Positions 1 to 8,629 of a stretch of 64,000 nt of DNA are shown here, piece by piece. The position numbers and the translations under genes were made by a program. The notes below the pieces were generated by a model that searched no databases, was not told where the DNA came from, and was given only the letters and a program-made list of their open reading frames with translations. How positions within the stretch are numbered: the stretch's first letter is position 1; every line of letters begins with the position of its first letter. Origin of the DNA: Carnobacterium_A antarcticum (lineage in GTDB: Bacteria > Bacillota > Bacilli > Lactobacillales > Carnobacteriaceae). The stretch lies in NCBI RefSeq assembly GCF_042658365.1, contig NZ_JBHSQC010000025.1; one strand, 5' to 3'.

Positions 1-53
1 GCCAAGCCTGTAGTGGACTTTCACCACCAAGTTATCACCCATGCCGGGCGCAC
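1..53 (-). mobile_element. 5' end of a group II intron (partial)
   Basis: Read on the minus strand, the sequence starting at 53 is GTGCGCCCGGCATGGGTG and continues to the window edge. GUGCG followed by a GGGUG block is the usual 5' end of bacterial group II introns, and a later GTGAAAGTCCACTAC stretch fits domain I. It begins one base after the U-tract of the terminator at 55-90, an insertion position typical of terminator-targeting introns. Its GC content is higher than that of the neighbouring genes. Domains II-VI and the reverse transcriptase would lie outside the window, so the class cannot be fixed. Confidence 0.65.
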
Positions 54-54
54 C

Positions 55-90
55 AAAAAAGATTGAGACAAAAAATTGTCCCAATCTTTT
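55..90 (-). terminator. Rho-independent terminator of the LapA-like gene
   Basis: The arms at 76-90 and 57-71 pair along 15 bases on the minus strand. The only irregular pair is G-U there, whereas it would be an A-C mismatch on the plus strand, so the minus strand is the functional one. A run of six U follows (60-55), then the intron junction. Confidence 0.75.
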
Positions 91-135
91 AAAGGAAGTT
101 ATTTCTTTCATACCCTAAAAATAATCCATTGTGTT

Positions 136-537
136 TTATTTGTTGTCTGGTGTTGCATGAGTCATTCGATCGATCAATTCTTTTTCTAAACTGTTGATTT
201 TATTTTCTTGTTCAATGATTTTAGCATCTTGATCGTTTAATTTTTGTTCATATTCCATTCTCACATTATCTAGTTCATTTTGTTTCGTTTGGTCTATTTT
301 GGATAATTCATCTTTATAATTTTTAATTTGTTTCTTGGTCTTAAAAGCAGAATTCGTTGCAATCAACACCGTTATCAGTGCCCCAATAAATAAAGAACCT
401 AAGATCACCATGATCAGCGGCCACGACACCATTGTAAAGCCAAAGTTAACTGGAACCGCTTCTACATTCACTACTGCAAATAAAGCAATCATTAAAACTA
501 ATATAATAGCTACCACAATGCCCCACTGTTTTTTCAT
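136..537 (-). CDS. LapA-domain (DUF1049) membrane protein
   Basis: This 133-residue protein has two hydrophobic segments near the N-terminus (about residues 6-25 and 38-62). A charged, Glu/Lys/Gln-rich tail follows (about 68-125) that is predicted to form a cytoplasmic coiled coil. The pattern of two helices, a short NFGF loop and a coiled coil matches the lipopolysaccharide-assembly-protein-A family. That family is common in Firmicutes lacking LPS, where its role is unknown. The start has a GGGGGAAG ribosome site 6 bases upstream. It is followed by a terminator and an intron insertion. Confidence 0.7.
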   Translation of the reverse strand: MKKQWGIVVAIILVLMIALFAVVNVEAVPVNFGFTMVSWPLIMVILGSLFIGALITVLIATNSAFKTKKQIKNYKDELSKIDQTKQNELDNVRMEYEQKLNDQDAKIIEQENKINSLEKELIDRMTHATPDNK

Positions 538-636
538 TTTATCTTCCCCCTTTTACTAAAAATAAAACTGAAACTCTGCTCAATTTCTATACATTGATTT
601 TAGCATAACGGGGTTTCTTCCCCTAATGAAAACTCT

Positions 637-1440
637 TTATTTATTGTTAAATAGATTCAATGCTAAAAAATCTCCTACTTTCGGAAATAAGTAATACAAT
701 TTTCCAGCTATTTCCATAGAATAAGGAAGATTTAACTCTCTTTTAGACGTGCCCATCAAAGCCACGACACGTTTTGCAACAACAGTAGAATTTAAGACCA
801 TGCTTCCAACTTTTTCTAAATATTTTCCGCTTTCATCTGCAATATCAAAGAAGTTGGTTTCAATTGGTCCTGGATTTACAGTTGTAACAAAAACATTTAA
901 AGGTTTTAACTCCAATCGTAAGGCATTTGAGTACCCTATGACAGCAAATTTTGTAGCTGAATAAATACTTGACTTCGGAGTTGCCATTTTGCCTCCTTGT
1001 GAAGCCACATTGATAATATGGCCTTGACGTTTTTCTGCCATTTGGATAGCGACTAATTGAGTTACATACATCATTCCCAAGACATTTACCCTAAACATAT
1101 TTTCAGCAACACTCATTTTAAAGGTCAATGCTTCTTCAAAATGGCCAAAACCAGCATTGTTAACTAAAATATCAACAGCGCCTACTTCTTGATGGATGGT
1201 TTCAATAACCGTCTGAATTTCTTCTGGATCAGAAACATCCATAGCATAGGCGTAAGCTGCTTTTCCAGAGTAGTTTGCACACTTCTTTTTTACTTCTGCT
1301 AGTAAATCCATCCTGCGAGCACTGACCACTACGATTGCACCTTGCTTAGCTGCTTCATAAGCGATTTGTTCCCCTAAACCAGTGGAACCTCCCGTAATAA
1401 GTACAATCTTATTCGCTAAGCCGTTTCGCTTGTTTGCCAT
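637..1440 (-). CDS. Short-chain dehydrogenase/reductase
   Basis: A 267-residue SDR enzyme with a Rossmann fold. The dinucleotide motif GGSTGLGE is at about residues 17-24, NNAG at about 91-94, and the catalytic Ser is followed by YSATK (Tyr-x-x-x-Lys) near 160. The arginine after the second strand (SARR) suggests NADP(H) preference. It belongs to the classical DltE/YqjQ-like group of general oxidoreductases and the substrate is not deducible. The ribosome site GAGGGTG precedes ATG. It lies 11 bases downstream of rnz on the same strand, so the two are probably co-transcribed. Confidence 0.8.
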   Translation of the reverse strand: MANKRNGLANKIVLITGGSTGLGEQIAYEAAKQGAIVVVSARRMDLLAEVKKKCANYSGKAAYAYAMDVSDPEEIQTVIETIHQEVGAVDILVNNAGFGHFEEALTFKMSVAENMFRVNVLGMMYVTQLVAIQMAEKRQGHIINVASQGGKMATPKSSIYSATKFAVIGYSNALRLELKPLNVFVTTVNPGPIETNFFDIADESGKYLEKVGSMVLNSTVVAKRVVALMGTSKRELNLPYSMEIAGKLYYLFPKVGDFLALNLFNNK

Positions 1441-1451
1441 ATCTTACACCC

Positions 1452-2396
1452 TCATTTCTTAGTTGTCGTTCTTTTTAACGGAATATCAATTTCTTCAAAA
1501 TCCTTTACGATATGAGTCTGTTTAAAGATTTTTTGTGCTTCTTTTTCCAATAGATGAACATCTTTTCCAAGGTAGCGAGCGCTGATATGAGTTAAAAGCA
1601 GTTGTTTAACGCCTGCATCTAAAGCAACTTCAGCTGCATCCAGATTCGTTGAATGGTTGTAGTCACGAGCCATTTTTCGATCAGATCCTTCAAAGGTGCT
1701 TTCATGTACCAATACGTCAGCATTTTGAGCTAAAATAGCACTATTGGCAGTTTTTTTTGTATCTCCTAAAATAGCGACCACTCGTCCTTTTTGTGTTTCT
1801 CCAATAAAATCTTGACCGTTAAAAATCCGACCATCCGCTAAAGTAATGGTTTCGCCGTTCTTTAACTTTCCATACAGCGGACCAAAAGGCACTCCGGCTT
1901 CTTTTAATTTTTCAACTTTCAGACTTCCTTGATGATCAGCTTCTTCAACTCGGTAACCAAACGATTGGATGCCGTGTTCTAGCGGCAAGCATGAAACCTT
2001 AAATTGTGCATCTTCAAAAATCACACCTGCTTCATGAATTTCATGAAAATTTAATGGATACTTCAAAAAAGTACCTGAAACTTTCAAACTGGTCAACACA
2101 AAATTTTTGATGCCTTTTGGTCCGTAAATCGTTAATGGGTCTTCTCCCCCTTGAAAAGCTCGGCTGCTGATCAAACCAGGCAATCCAAAAATATGATCTC
2201 CATGAAGATGTGTAATAAAAATCTTATTTATCTTACGCGGTTTTAAAGTAGTGTGCAGAATTTGCTGTTGCGTGGCTTCTCCACAATCAAATAGCCAAAT
2301 ACTGTTTCGTTCTTCTAACAATTTTAGTGCAATGCTTGTGACATTGCGATGTTTTGCCGGAACTCCTGCACCGGTTCCTAAAAATAATAATTCCAT
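1452..2396 (-). CDS. rnz: Ribonuclease Z (tRNA 3' endonuclease)
   Basis: RNase Z is a metallo-beta-lactamase-fold nuclease that trims the 3' trailer of tRNA precursors. The zinc motif HLHGDH is clear, with GTGAGVPAKHRN at the N-terminus and DTKKT and HEST motifs further on, as in the family. A longer reading frame begins at 2438. The start at 2396 (MELLFLG) is preferred because AGGA lies 5 bases upstream and it gives 314 residues, close to the usual 305-310. It forms a small operon with the dehydrogenase at 637-1440. Confidence 0.93.
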   Translation of the reverse strand: MELLFLGTGAGVPAKHRNVTSIALKLLEERNSIWLFDCGEATQQQILHTTLKPRKINKIFITHLHGDHIFGLPGLISSRAFQGGEDPLTIYGPKGIKNFVLTSLKVSGTFLKYPLNFHEIHEAGVIFEDAQFKVSCLPLEHGIQSFGYRVEEADHQGSLKVEKLKEAGVPFGPLYGKLKNGETITLADGRIFNGQDFIGETQKGRVVAILGDTKKTANSAILAQNADVLVHESTFEGSDRKMARDYNHSTNLDAAEVALDAGVKQLLLTHISARYLGKDVHLLEKEAQKIFKQTHIVKDFEEIDIPLKRTTTKK

Positions 2397-2570
2397 TTTA
2401 TCCTGTCCCAACTGTGTCATATTTTTATTGAATAGCAATAGTGCTCAAACGATTCACTTTATTTTAGCAAACTTCACTTGAATTAGCGATAAGCACTTAC
2501 TCGTATCAAAAAAGAACCCAATAAGATGTCGCCATCCATTGGATTCTTCTTTACACTATTCAAATTACTG

Positions 2571-3884
2571 CTACTCAACAAACTCAAATTCATATTTCAT
2601 AATACGAACTGTATCTCCGTCTACTGCGCCTCTTTCGCGCATTTCTTCATCAATGCCCATAGCTCTTAATTGACGAGCAAAACGTCTGATGGATTCATCG
2701 TGGCTGAAATTAGTCATCTTGAACAGTTTTTCAAGTTTCTCACCAGAAAGAACCCATGTAGCATCTGGATCTCTTGTGATTTCATACCCTTTTTCTTCTG
2801 GGGTATATTTATAGAGTACTGTTTCTTCTTCTTGATCCAATTCTTCTAATTGGAATTCCGAAGTAACGTCCAATATGTCGGCTGTTGCATTCAATAAATT
2901 GCTTGTTCCTTTATGAGTGACTGCCGAAATCGGGAAAATTAAAATATCATCGTCGTATTCATCTTTTTTCAGTGCTTGTATTTTTTTTCTGAAAGCTTTT
3001 AAATTTTCTTCTGCTTCTGGCATATCCATTTTATTCGCAACAATTAATTGAGGACGTTCCATCAACCGTAAATCATAACTTTCTAATTCGTTATTGATGG
3101 TTACATAGTCATCATAAGGATCTCTTCCTTCGCTGCCGCTCATATCAATGACATGCAGAATAACTCGTGTCCGCTCAATATGACGTAAAAACTGAATCCC
3201 AAGCCCAATACCCTGTGAAGCCCCTTCAATCAGTCCTGGTAAGTCGGCCATAACAAAACTTTTGCCATTGTCCGTTTGAACCATTCCTAAATTAGGAACC
3301 AATGTCGTAAAATGATACGCTCCGATTTTAGGCCGGGCTGCAGAAACAACAGATAGCAAAGTTGATTTCCCCACAGATGGGTAACCAACTAATCCAACAT
3401 CCGCTAAGACTTTTAATTCTAGTTCTAAATTGCGTTCTTCGCCAGGCTCACCATTTTCAGCAACTTCTGGTGCTGGGTTTCTTGGAGTAGCGAAACGAAC
3501 ATTGCCACGTCCGCCGCGTCCGCCTTTTGCGACAACTAAGCGTTGACCATCATGAATCAAATCGCCTAGGACAATACCTGTATCTATATCACGCACAACC
3601 GTACCAGGCGGAACTTTAACTACTTTATCGCCTGCCCCACGACCGTGCATACTTTTACTCATTCCATTTTCGCCATCTTCAGCTTTATAGTGACGCGTGA
3701 AACGGAAATCCATTAACGTACGGAGACCTTCGTCTACGACAAAAATCAAACTTCCGCCTTTTCCGCCATCTCCACCTGCTGGTCCGCCATCCGGCACATA
3801 CTTTTCGCGCCTGAAAGCAACCATGCCATCGCCGCCTTTTCCGGCTTTCACATTAATTGTTACTTGATCTAAAAACATTGACAT
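2571..3884 (-). CDS. obgE: GTPase Obg/CgtA
   Basis: Obg is an essential ribosome-associated GTPase involved in large-subunit assembly and stress signalling. The glycine-rich Obg fold occupies residues 1-158. The G domain carries GYPSVGKST (P-loop), DLPGLIEGA, NKMD and SAVTHKG, and a C-terminal OCT domain runs from about 350 to 437. The start at 3884 (MSMFLDQ) has GAGGAGGAAA 6 bases upstream and is preferred over the first Met at 3902, giving 437 residues, normal for Gram-positives. Confidence 0.95.
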   Translation of the reverse strand: MSMFLDQVTINVKAGKGGDGMVAFRREKYVPDGGPAGGDGGKGGSLIFVVDEGLRTLMDFRFTRHYKAEDGENGMSKSMHGRGAGDKVVKVPPGTVVRDIDTGIVLGDLIHDGQRLVVAKGGRGGRGNVRFATPRNPAPEVAENGEPGEERNLELELKVLADVGLVGYPSVGKSTLLSVVSAARPKIGAYHFTTLVPNLGMVQTDNGKSFVMADLPGLIEGASQGIGLGIQFLRHIERTRVILHVIDMSGSEGRDPYDDYVTINNELESYDLRLMERPQLIVANKMDMPEAEENLKAFRKKIQALKKDEYDDDILIFPISAVTHKGTSNLLNATADILDVTSEFQLEELDQEEETVLYKYTPEEKGYEITRDPDATWVLSGEKLEKLFKMTNFSHDESIRRFARQLRAMGIDEEMRERGAVDGDTVRIMKYEFEFVE

Positions 3885-4268
3885 CGTTAGTTTCCTCCTC
3901 ATTTTTTTGAGTTTATGAGAGTTTCATTTTGATTTATCTTTTGGGTTACTCTTTAGATGTAGCGATAGTTCTTGCTGTTACATTTGTTCCAAGATGTAAT
4001 CAAGATTGTTCTTCATCACGTATTCTCTAAAAAAAGGAAGTATTGTTCAGTATACCCCATTCTAATCCATTTTCTATTGTACGTGTGTTTTACTTGTTTG
4101 TCTATTTAAATCAAATAAAATCAACAGATAATTCGCTTCTTTTTTCAATGTTCTTCCATAAAAACGATTCCTCTTCTTTTTTTAATACAAAAATCATTTC
4201 ATTTTAACTATTTAAACTTTGGCTCATCTAGCGTATAATGAAAAAGGACTAATATAAAAGGACGTGAA
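3885..4268. other. Divergent intergenic region between obgE and the cyclophilin gene
   Basis: This stretch has no convincing gene. It holds a promoter for the plus-strand cyclophilin gene (4211-4239). A TATACT element on the minus strand (4054-4049) with a preceding TGGGG could serve obgE, but no good -35 is visible. A short inverted repeat, TTACAT at 3978-3983 and ATGTAA at 3994-3999, lies in the obgE leader region. Confidence 0.5.
4211..4239 (+). promoter_or_regulatory. Probable promoter of the cyclophilin gene
   Basis: A perfect -10 TATAAT at 4234-4239 lies 17 bases after a weak -35 TTTAAA at 4211-4216. The coding start follows 30 bases later. Confidence 0.5.
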
Positions 4269-5009
4269 ATGCGAAACATGAAATCAACTAAACTTCTGCT
4301 CGGAGGTCTCTTATTCATCATAGCCGTAGCTATGATTATTTATGGTGTCTTTTTTCTGATTCCTAGTCAACCAACGACTTCATCAACACAAATAAGTTCG
4401 ACCTCCCTTTCCACAACAAAAGAAACAATCCATTCCTTTCCACAACTGTCAACAGATATCGCTGAAAATGAAACAGCGGTAGATATGGTAACTTCTATGG
4501 GGACCATCAAAATCAAACTTTTTCCTGAATTAGCGCCTAAAGCAGTAGAGAATTTTATTTCCCTCAGCAAAAAAGGCTATTACGATGGAACCATTTTCCA
4601 TCGTGTGATTCAAGATTTTATGATTCAAGGTGGCGATCCTGAAGGAACGGGTACAGGTGGCGAAAGTATCTGGAGAGAACCATTCGAAGTAGAGCCTTCT
4701 GATCAGCTTTATCATATTAGAGGGGCGCTTGCGATGGCAAAAACCAATGCTCCTATTTCAATCGGCAGTCAATTTTTCATTGTTCAAAATCAACAAGACA
4801 TGTCGAGCTCTATAGCAGATACTGTCCCTAATGAAATAGCTGAAGCTTACGAAAAAGGCGGTTATCCATCATTGGATGGCCATTATACTGTTTTCGGTCA
4901 AGTCATTCATGGTATGGAAGTTGTCGACGCCATCGCTGCTTTAAAAACTGCTAAAAATGATTTGCCTATTGAACCTGTAACAGTAGATTCTATTGTCGTC
5001 CATGAATAA
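4269..5009 (+). CDS. Membrane-anchored cyclophilin-type peptidyl-prolyl isomerase
   Basis: A 246-residue protein with an uncleaved-looking N-terminal membrane helix (about residues 7-30, no lipobox cysteine), a Ser/Thr-rich linker, and a cyclophilin domain from about residue 65. Family motifs are FHRVIQDFMIQGGDP, GSQFFIV and the closing VFGQVIHGMEVVD. It would catalyse proline isomerisation outside the membrane, probably during folding of secreted proteins. AAAGGA precedes the ATG. It stands alone between obgE and pheA with its own promoter and terminator. Confidence 0.88.
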   Translation: MRNMKSTKLLLGGLLFIIAVAMIIYGVFFLIPSQPTTSSTQISSTSLSTTKETIHSFPQLSTDIAENETAVDMVTSMGTIKIKLFPELAPKAVENFISLSKKGYYDGTIFHRVIQDFMIQGGDPEGTGTGGESIWREPFEVEPSDQLYHIRGALAMAKTNAPISIGSQFFIVQNQQDMSSSIADTVPNEIAEAYEKGGYPSLDGHYTVFGQVIHGMEVVDAIAALKTAKNDLPIEPVTVDSIVVHE

Positions 5010-5010
5010 G

Positions 5011-5055
5011 AAACGGTGAAGCGGAAACTAAATTCTGCTTCACCGTTTTTTTATT
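5011..5055 (+). terminator. Terminator of the cyclophilin gene
   Basis: AAACGGTGAAGC (5011-5022) pairs with GCTTCACCGTTT (5037-5048) and is followed by a T-run. It lies at the convergent junction with pheA. Confidence 0.85.
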
Positions 5056-6205
5056 TTTTATTTTTTTCAGCGGCCTGATAGGTGCCGATGACTTTAAAAA
5101 AAGAACTCGTTTGGTGAATGGTTTGCAATGCTTGTTGAACTTCTGGCATGTTTACGTTTCCTTCAAAATCAATGTAAAACAGATAATGCCAGGGTTCATT
5201 GGCGACTGGACGAGATTCGATTTTTATCAAATTCAATTTGTTTTCAGCGAAGTGGTGCAACAAATGATGCAGCGTCCCCACTCGATGTTCAATTGAAAAG
5301 AGAACACTAACTTTGCTGCATACATCAGACGATTCTAACCGTTTTGATAACACAATAAAACGCGTGCTGTTCTCATGTTGATCATTGACCTTTTCTTGAA
5401 GTACAGTAAGGTTGTATCGATCTGCAGCTCGTTTACTGGAAATAGCAACTTTGGTAAGGTCTTTTAATTCGCTGACTAATTTGGCACTCTCTGAAGTACT
5501 ACGATAAGGTATCCACTTCCACTCAGGATGCTGATTTAAAAAAAGCATGCTTTGTTCAAAACCCTGTGGATGAGAATAGACTTCAGCGACGTTAGCAAGT
5601 TCGGTGTCCTGGAACCCAACCAAATACTGGTCTACGTGGATGTATTGTTCTCCAACGATGTAAAAATCGTATTGAGTTAATAAGTCATAAATTTTTGTAA
5701 TAGCTCCTGTCGATGAGTTTTCAATCGGCACAACCCCATAGTCAATGTCATTTTGTTCAATAGCTGAAAAAACATCTTCGAACTTAGTAAAGTAATGTGG
5801 TTGTTCAACCGAACCAAAGTAACTCAACATGGCTTCTTCACTAAAAGATCCTTCTGCTCCATAACACCCAACTTTAGGATTTTTTTTAGTTTTTTTAGAA
5901 GAAGCTGGAACAAAAGGCAAGTCCAACGGTTGTTCTGTGCTGGAGTTTTTGTTTTGTAACCTTTTTGAAATAGCCATCAGCTGTTGAAAAAATAAAGCTA
6001 GTCCTTGTTGATAAGCAGAATCCACCAAATAAGCTTGGTTTTTACTAATAACTTCTGCTTCTCTATTTTCATTATAGATGGGTAAGTGTTTAGCTTTTTT
6101 ATATTGGCCGACTTTTTTGACCGTCTCCATTCGCTGTTCAAAGAGTTGGGTCAGTTGCTGATCGATCTCATCGATTTTTTTTCGGTACTCTTCAATTTCT
6201 GTCAT
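5051..6205 (-). CDS. pheA: Bifunctional chorismate mutase/prephenate dehydratase (P-protein)
   Basis: Converts chorismate to prephenate and then to phenylpyruvate for phenylalanine. Residues 1-88 form an AroQ-type chorismate mutase helix bundle (IDEIDQQLTQLFEQRM, then NREAEV). The dehydratase domain runs from about 111 to 290 with GAEGSFSEEA, PIENSSTGA and the catalytic STRF. A C-terminal ACT domain (about 298-375) carries GTLHHLL and ESRP, the usual phenylalanine-binding signature, so feedback inhibition is expected. In many Firmicutes the dehydratase stands alone, so this fused enterobacterial-like form is notable. It is the last gene of the minus-strand aro operon, 17 bases after aroC. Confidence 0.93.
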   Translation of the reverse strand: MTEIEEYRKKIDEIDQQLTQLFEQRMETVKKVGQYKKAKHLPIYNENREAEVISKNQAYLVDSAYQQGLALFFQQLMAISKRLQNKNSSTEQPLDLPFVPASSKKTKKNPKVGCYGAEGSFSEEAMLSYFGSVEQPHYFTKFEDVFSAIEQNDIDYGVVPIENSSTGAITKIYDLLTQYDFYIVGEQYIHVDQYLVGFQDTELANVAEVYSHPQGFEQSMLFLNQHPEWKWIPYRSTSESAKLVSELKDLTKVAISSKRAADRYNLTVLQEKVNDQHENSTRFIVLSKRLESSDVCSKVSVLFSIEHRVGTLHHLLHHFAENKLNLIKIESRPVANEPWHYLFYIDFEGNVNMPEVQQALQTIHQTSSFFKVIGTYQAAEKNKK

Positions 6206-6222
6206 TTTGCGACCCCCTTTTG

Positions 6223-7296
6223 CTAAAGCATCAGATCTAATATTCCAATAGCTGTTACAGCTTCAATAACTGGCAAAACTCTTGGAACGATGCAAGGATC
6301 ATGTCGTCCTTCGATCACTAGCTCCGCGTCTTTTTTTTCTGAAATGTTGATCGTTTGCTGTTTTTTTGTAATCGATGCAGGAGGTTTTACAGCTGCGCGA
6401 AAAACAATCGGCATCCCGTTTGAAATTCCTCCGATGATTCCGCCGTTATGATTGGTAGCCGTTTTAATTTGATCCCCTTCATAGTAGTAAGCGTCATTGC
6501 TCTGTGAACCAAAAAGTTCTGTAATGGCAAAGCCTGTTCCAAATTCAATTCCCTTGACTGCTGGAACAGAGAACATTAAATGAGCGAGCGTTGATTCAAT
6601 AGAATCGAAAAAAGGATTGCCGTATCCGGCTTCTAAACCTAAAACCATACATTCTACCGTTCCGCCAACAGAATCACCCTCTTGTTTTGCAGCTAAAATC
6701 AGCTGCTTCATCTCTTCTGCTTTTGCTTCATTAAAAACAGGCAATTGTTCTGTCTTAAATTTTTCTAGTTGCTCTTTAGTTACGGTAGTTTCATTGAAGC
6801 TGATATCTTGAATCGTACCGATGCTCTTGATATGCGACCCAATCATTATGCCTTTTTCAGCTAGTAGTTGTTTGCAGATCGCTCCAGCAAAAACCAAAGG
6901 AGCGGTGATCCTTCCCGAAAAGTGACCGCTGCCGCGATGATCATTGTGACCGCCATAACGCACGTGTCCAGGGTAGTCTGCTTGCCCAGGACGCATAATG
7001 TTTTTCAACTGACTGTAGTCTTTAGAACGGGTATCCTGATTGCGTATAATCGCGGTTAAAGGAGCACCTGTTGTTTTCCCTTCAAACAACCCGCTTAAAA
7101 CCTCAGGTAAATCAGATTCTTTCCGAGGGGTGGTTAAATCATTTTGACCTGGCGCTCTTCTAGCCATTTCTACTAATACTTCATCCCAATCAACTTCAAA
7201 ACCCGTTGGCAATCCATTGATCACCACTCCGATTCCAACCCCATGTGATTCGCCAAAAATAGAAATTTTTAATTTATTTCCCCAAACACCGCTCAT
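6223..7296 (-). CDS. aroC: Chorismate synthase
   Basis: The last shikimate-pathway step: EPSP to chorismate, using reduced FMN. Signatures are FGESHGVGIG at the N-terminus, RRAPGQ, GHNDHRGSGHFSGR and GIIGGISNG near residue 290. Length is 357 residues, in the size class of the E. coli enzyme (about 360). AGGAGGAAAC precedes the ATG. The start overlaps the end of aroA by 23 bases, indicating translational coupling. Confidence 0.95.
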   Translation of the reverse strand: MSGVWGNKLKISIFGESHGVGIGVVINGLPTGFEVDWDEVLVEMARRAPGQNDLTTPRKESDLPEVLSGLFEGKTTGAPLTAIIRNQDTRSKDYSQLKNIMRPGQADYPGHVRYGGHNDHRGSGHFSGRITAPLVFAGAICKQLLAEKGIMIGSHIKSIGTIQDISFNETTVTKEQLEKFKTEQLPVFNEAKAEEMKQLILAAKQEGDSVGGTVECMVLGLEAGYGNPFFDSIESTLAHLMFSVPAVKGIEFGTGFAITELFGSQSNDAYYYEGDQIKTATNHNGGIIGGISNGMPIVFRAAVKPPASITKKQQTINISEKKDAELVIEGRHDPCIVPRVLPVIEAVTAIGILDLML

Positions 7297-8584
7297 GGCT
7301 GTTTCCTCCTAACATAGTATAATCTTCCCAAAAATGAGGATAAGATTTTGAGACACATTCAGCATCTTTCAAGACGATTGGTTCTTGGCAAACGGTAGCT
7401 GCAATGGCTAACATCATAGCAATACGATGGTCTTTGTGACTCCAAACTTCAACGCCTCCAACAAGCTGCTCAACTCCTTCAATAATCAACCCATCTGCTG
7501 TTTCAAAAATTACTGCTCCTAGTTTAGATAATTCACTGGTAACAGCTTTTAAACGGTCGCATTCTTTGATTCTTAATCTTCCTGCATTAATAATTTCTGT
7601 TGTCCCTTCGCTCAAAGCAGCAACTAAAGAAACGACGGGAATGATATCAGGGCATTGTGAACCGTCAATTAACGCAGCTTTTAACCTGCCTGTTGGCTTG
7701 CCTTCTAAAGCGTGAGGAGTGCTTAATATTTCAACACCCATTCGTTCCAAGATGGCAATAATTTCTCGATCGCCTTGTAATGAATGGGGCTTTAAGTCTT
7801 GAACGACAACTTGATTTGCTAGTGCATCTGCACATAAGAAAAAGGCAGCTTGCGAATAATCTCCTTCAATTCGATACTCTTGTTTTTGATAACGCTGATT
7901 TCCTTTAATGATCAATTCACGATAGTCATTGTTCAAAACCTCGATACCAAAAGTTTGCATCATACTTAATGTTAAATCTATGTAACCTTTAGATTCCAAT
8001 TCTGTTGTGATGACGATTTTTGAATCATTCTTTAACAGCGGCAGTGCAAATAATAAACCAGAAATAAACTGTGAACTAACATCGCCTCGTAATTCGAATA
8101 AATCAGGTTGTAAGTCTCCATTGATCGTCAAATGCAATTGGTTTGCTTGTTTTGTGTAGGCAATTCCTTGCCTATCAAAAATTTGATAATAGGGCTCTAA
8201 CGGACGTGTGCCTAAATTACCTCTGCCGATAAAACGTGTGTCGCCTTCGAATAGAGTAGCGATTGGAATCAAAAAACGCAGTGTTGAACCTGATTCGTTA
8301 CAGTCGATTGTCCTTGACTGGTCTTTTTCGAGCTCATTTACTGTTTCAGCTTCCCAGTCGATACCTGCTACTTCCAAACCAGCTTCTTTTCTATTGAAAC
8401 TGGCTCCTAACGAGCGCATGGCTTCAATGGTAGCTATAATATCATCAGAATGTTCAATGTTTGTCAACAAGCTCTTTCCTTCGCTTAACGCTGCGCAGAT
8501 CACGGCTCGGTGGGCCATACTCTTAGAAGGAGGAACTGTAACGGCTCCGGACAATTTAGCTGGTGTTAGAATTAAATCCGTCAT
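7274..8584 (-). CDS. aroA: 3-phosphoshikimate 1-carboxyvinyltransferase (EPSP synthase)
   Basis: Adds enolpyruvate from PEP to shikimate-3-phosphate. It has PPSKSMAHRA near the N-terminus, GNLGTRPLEP near 120, SSQFISGLL, GDYSQAAFF, RIKECDRL and KDHRIAMMLA. The loop LGTRPLEP replaces the GTAMRPL form of class I enzymes, which suggests a class II, Gram-positive-type enzyme. Length is 436 residues. AGAGGTGAG precedes ATG. It is third in the minus-strand aro operon. Confidence 0.95.
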   Translation of the reverse strand: MTDLILTPAKLSGAVTVPPSKSMAHRAVICAALSEGKSLLTNIEHSDDIIATIEAMRSLGASFNRKEAGLEVAGIDWEAETVNELEKDQSRTIDCNESGSTLRFLIPIATLFEGDTRFIGRGNLGTRPLEPYYQIFDRQGIAYTKQANQLHLTINGDLQPDLFELRGDVSSQFISGLLFALPLLKNDSKIVITTELESKGYIDLTLSMMQTFGIEVLNNDYRELIIKGNQRYQKQEYRIEGDYSQAAFFLCADALANQVVVQDLKPHSLQGDREIIAILERMGVEILSTPHALEGKPTGRLKAALIDGSQCPDIIPVVSLVAALSEGTTEIINAGRLRIKECDRLKAVTSELSKLGAVIFETADGLIIEGVEQLVGGVEVWSHKDHRIAMMLAIAATVCQEPIVLKDAECVSKSYPHFWEDYTMLGGNSHERCLGK

Positions 8585-8629
8585 TTGCTCACCTCTTTTT
8601 AACTATTTCTACTTATTAAACCTACCTAT

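Noticed and set aside
1..66. Plus-strand open frame of 21 codons running in from the window edge
   Set aside because: The same bases are better explained as the 5' end of a group II intron on the other strand.
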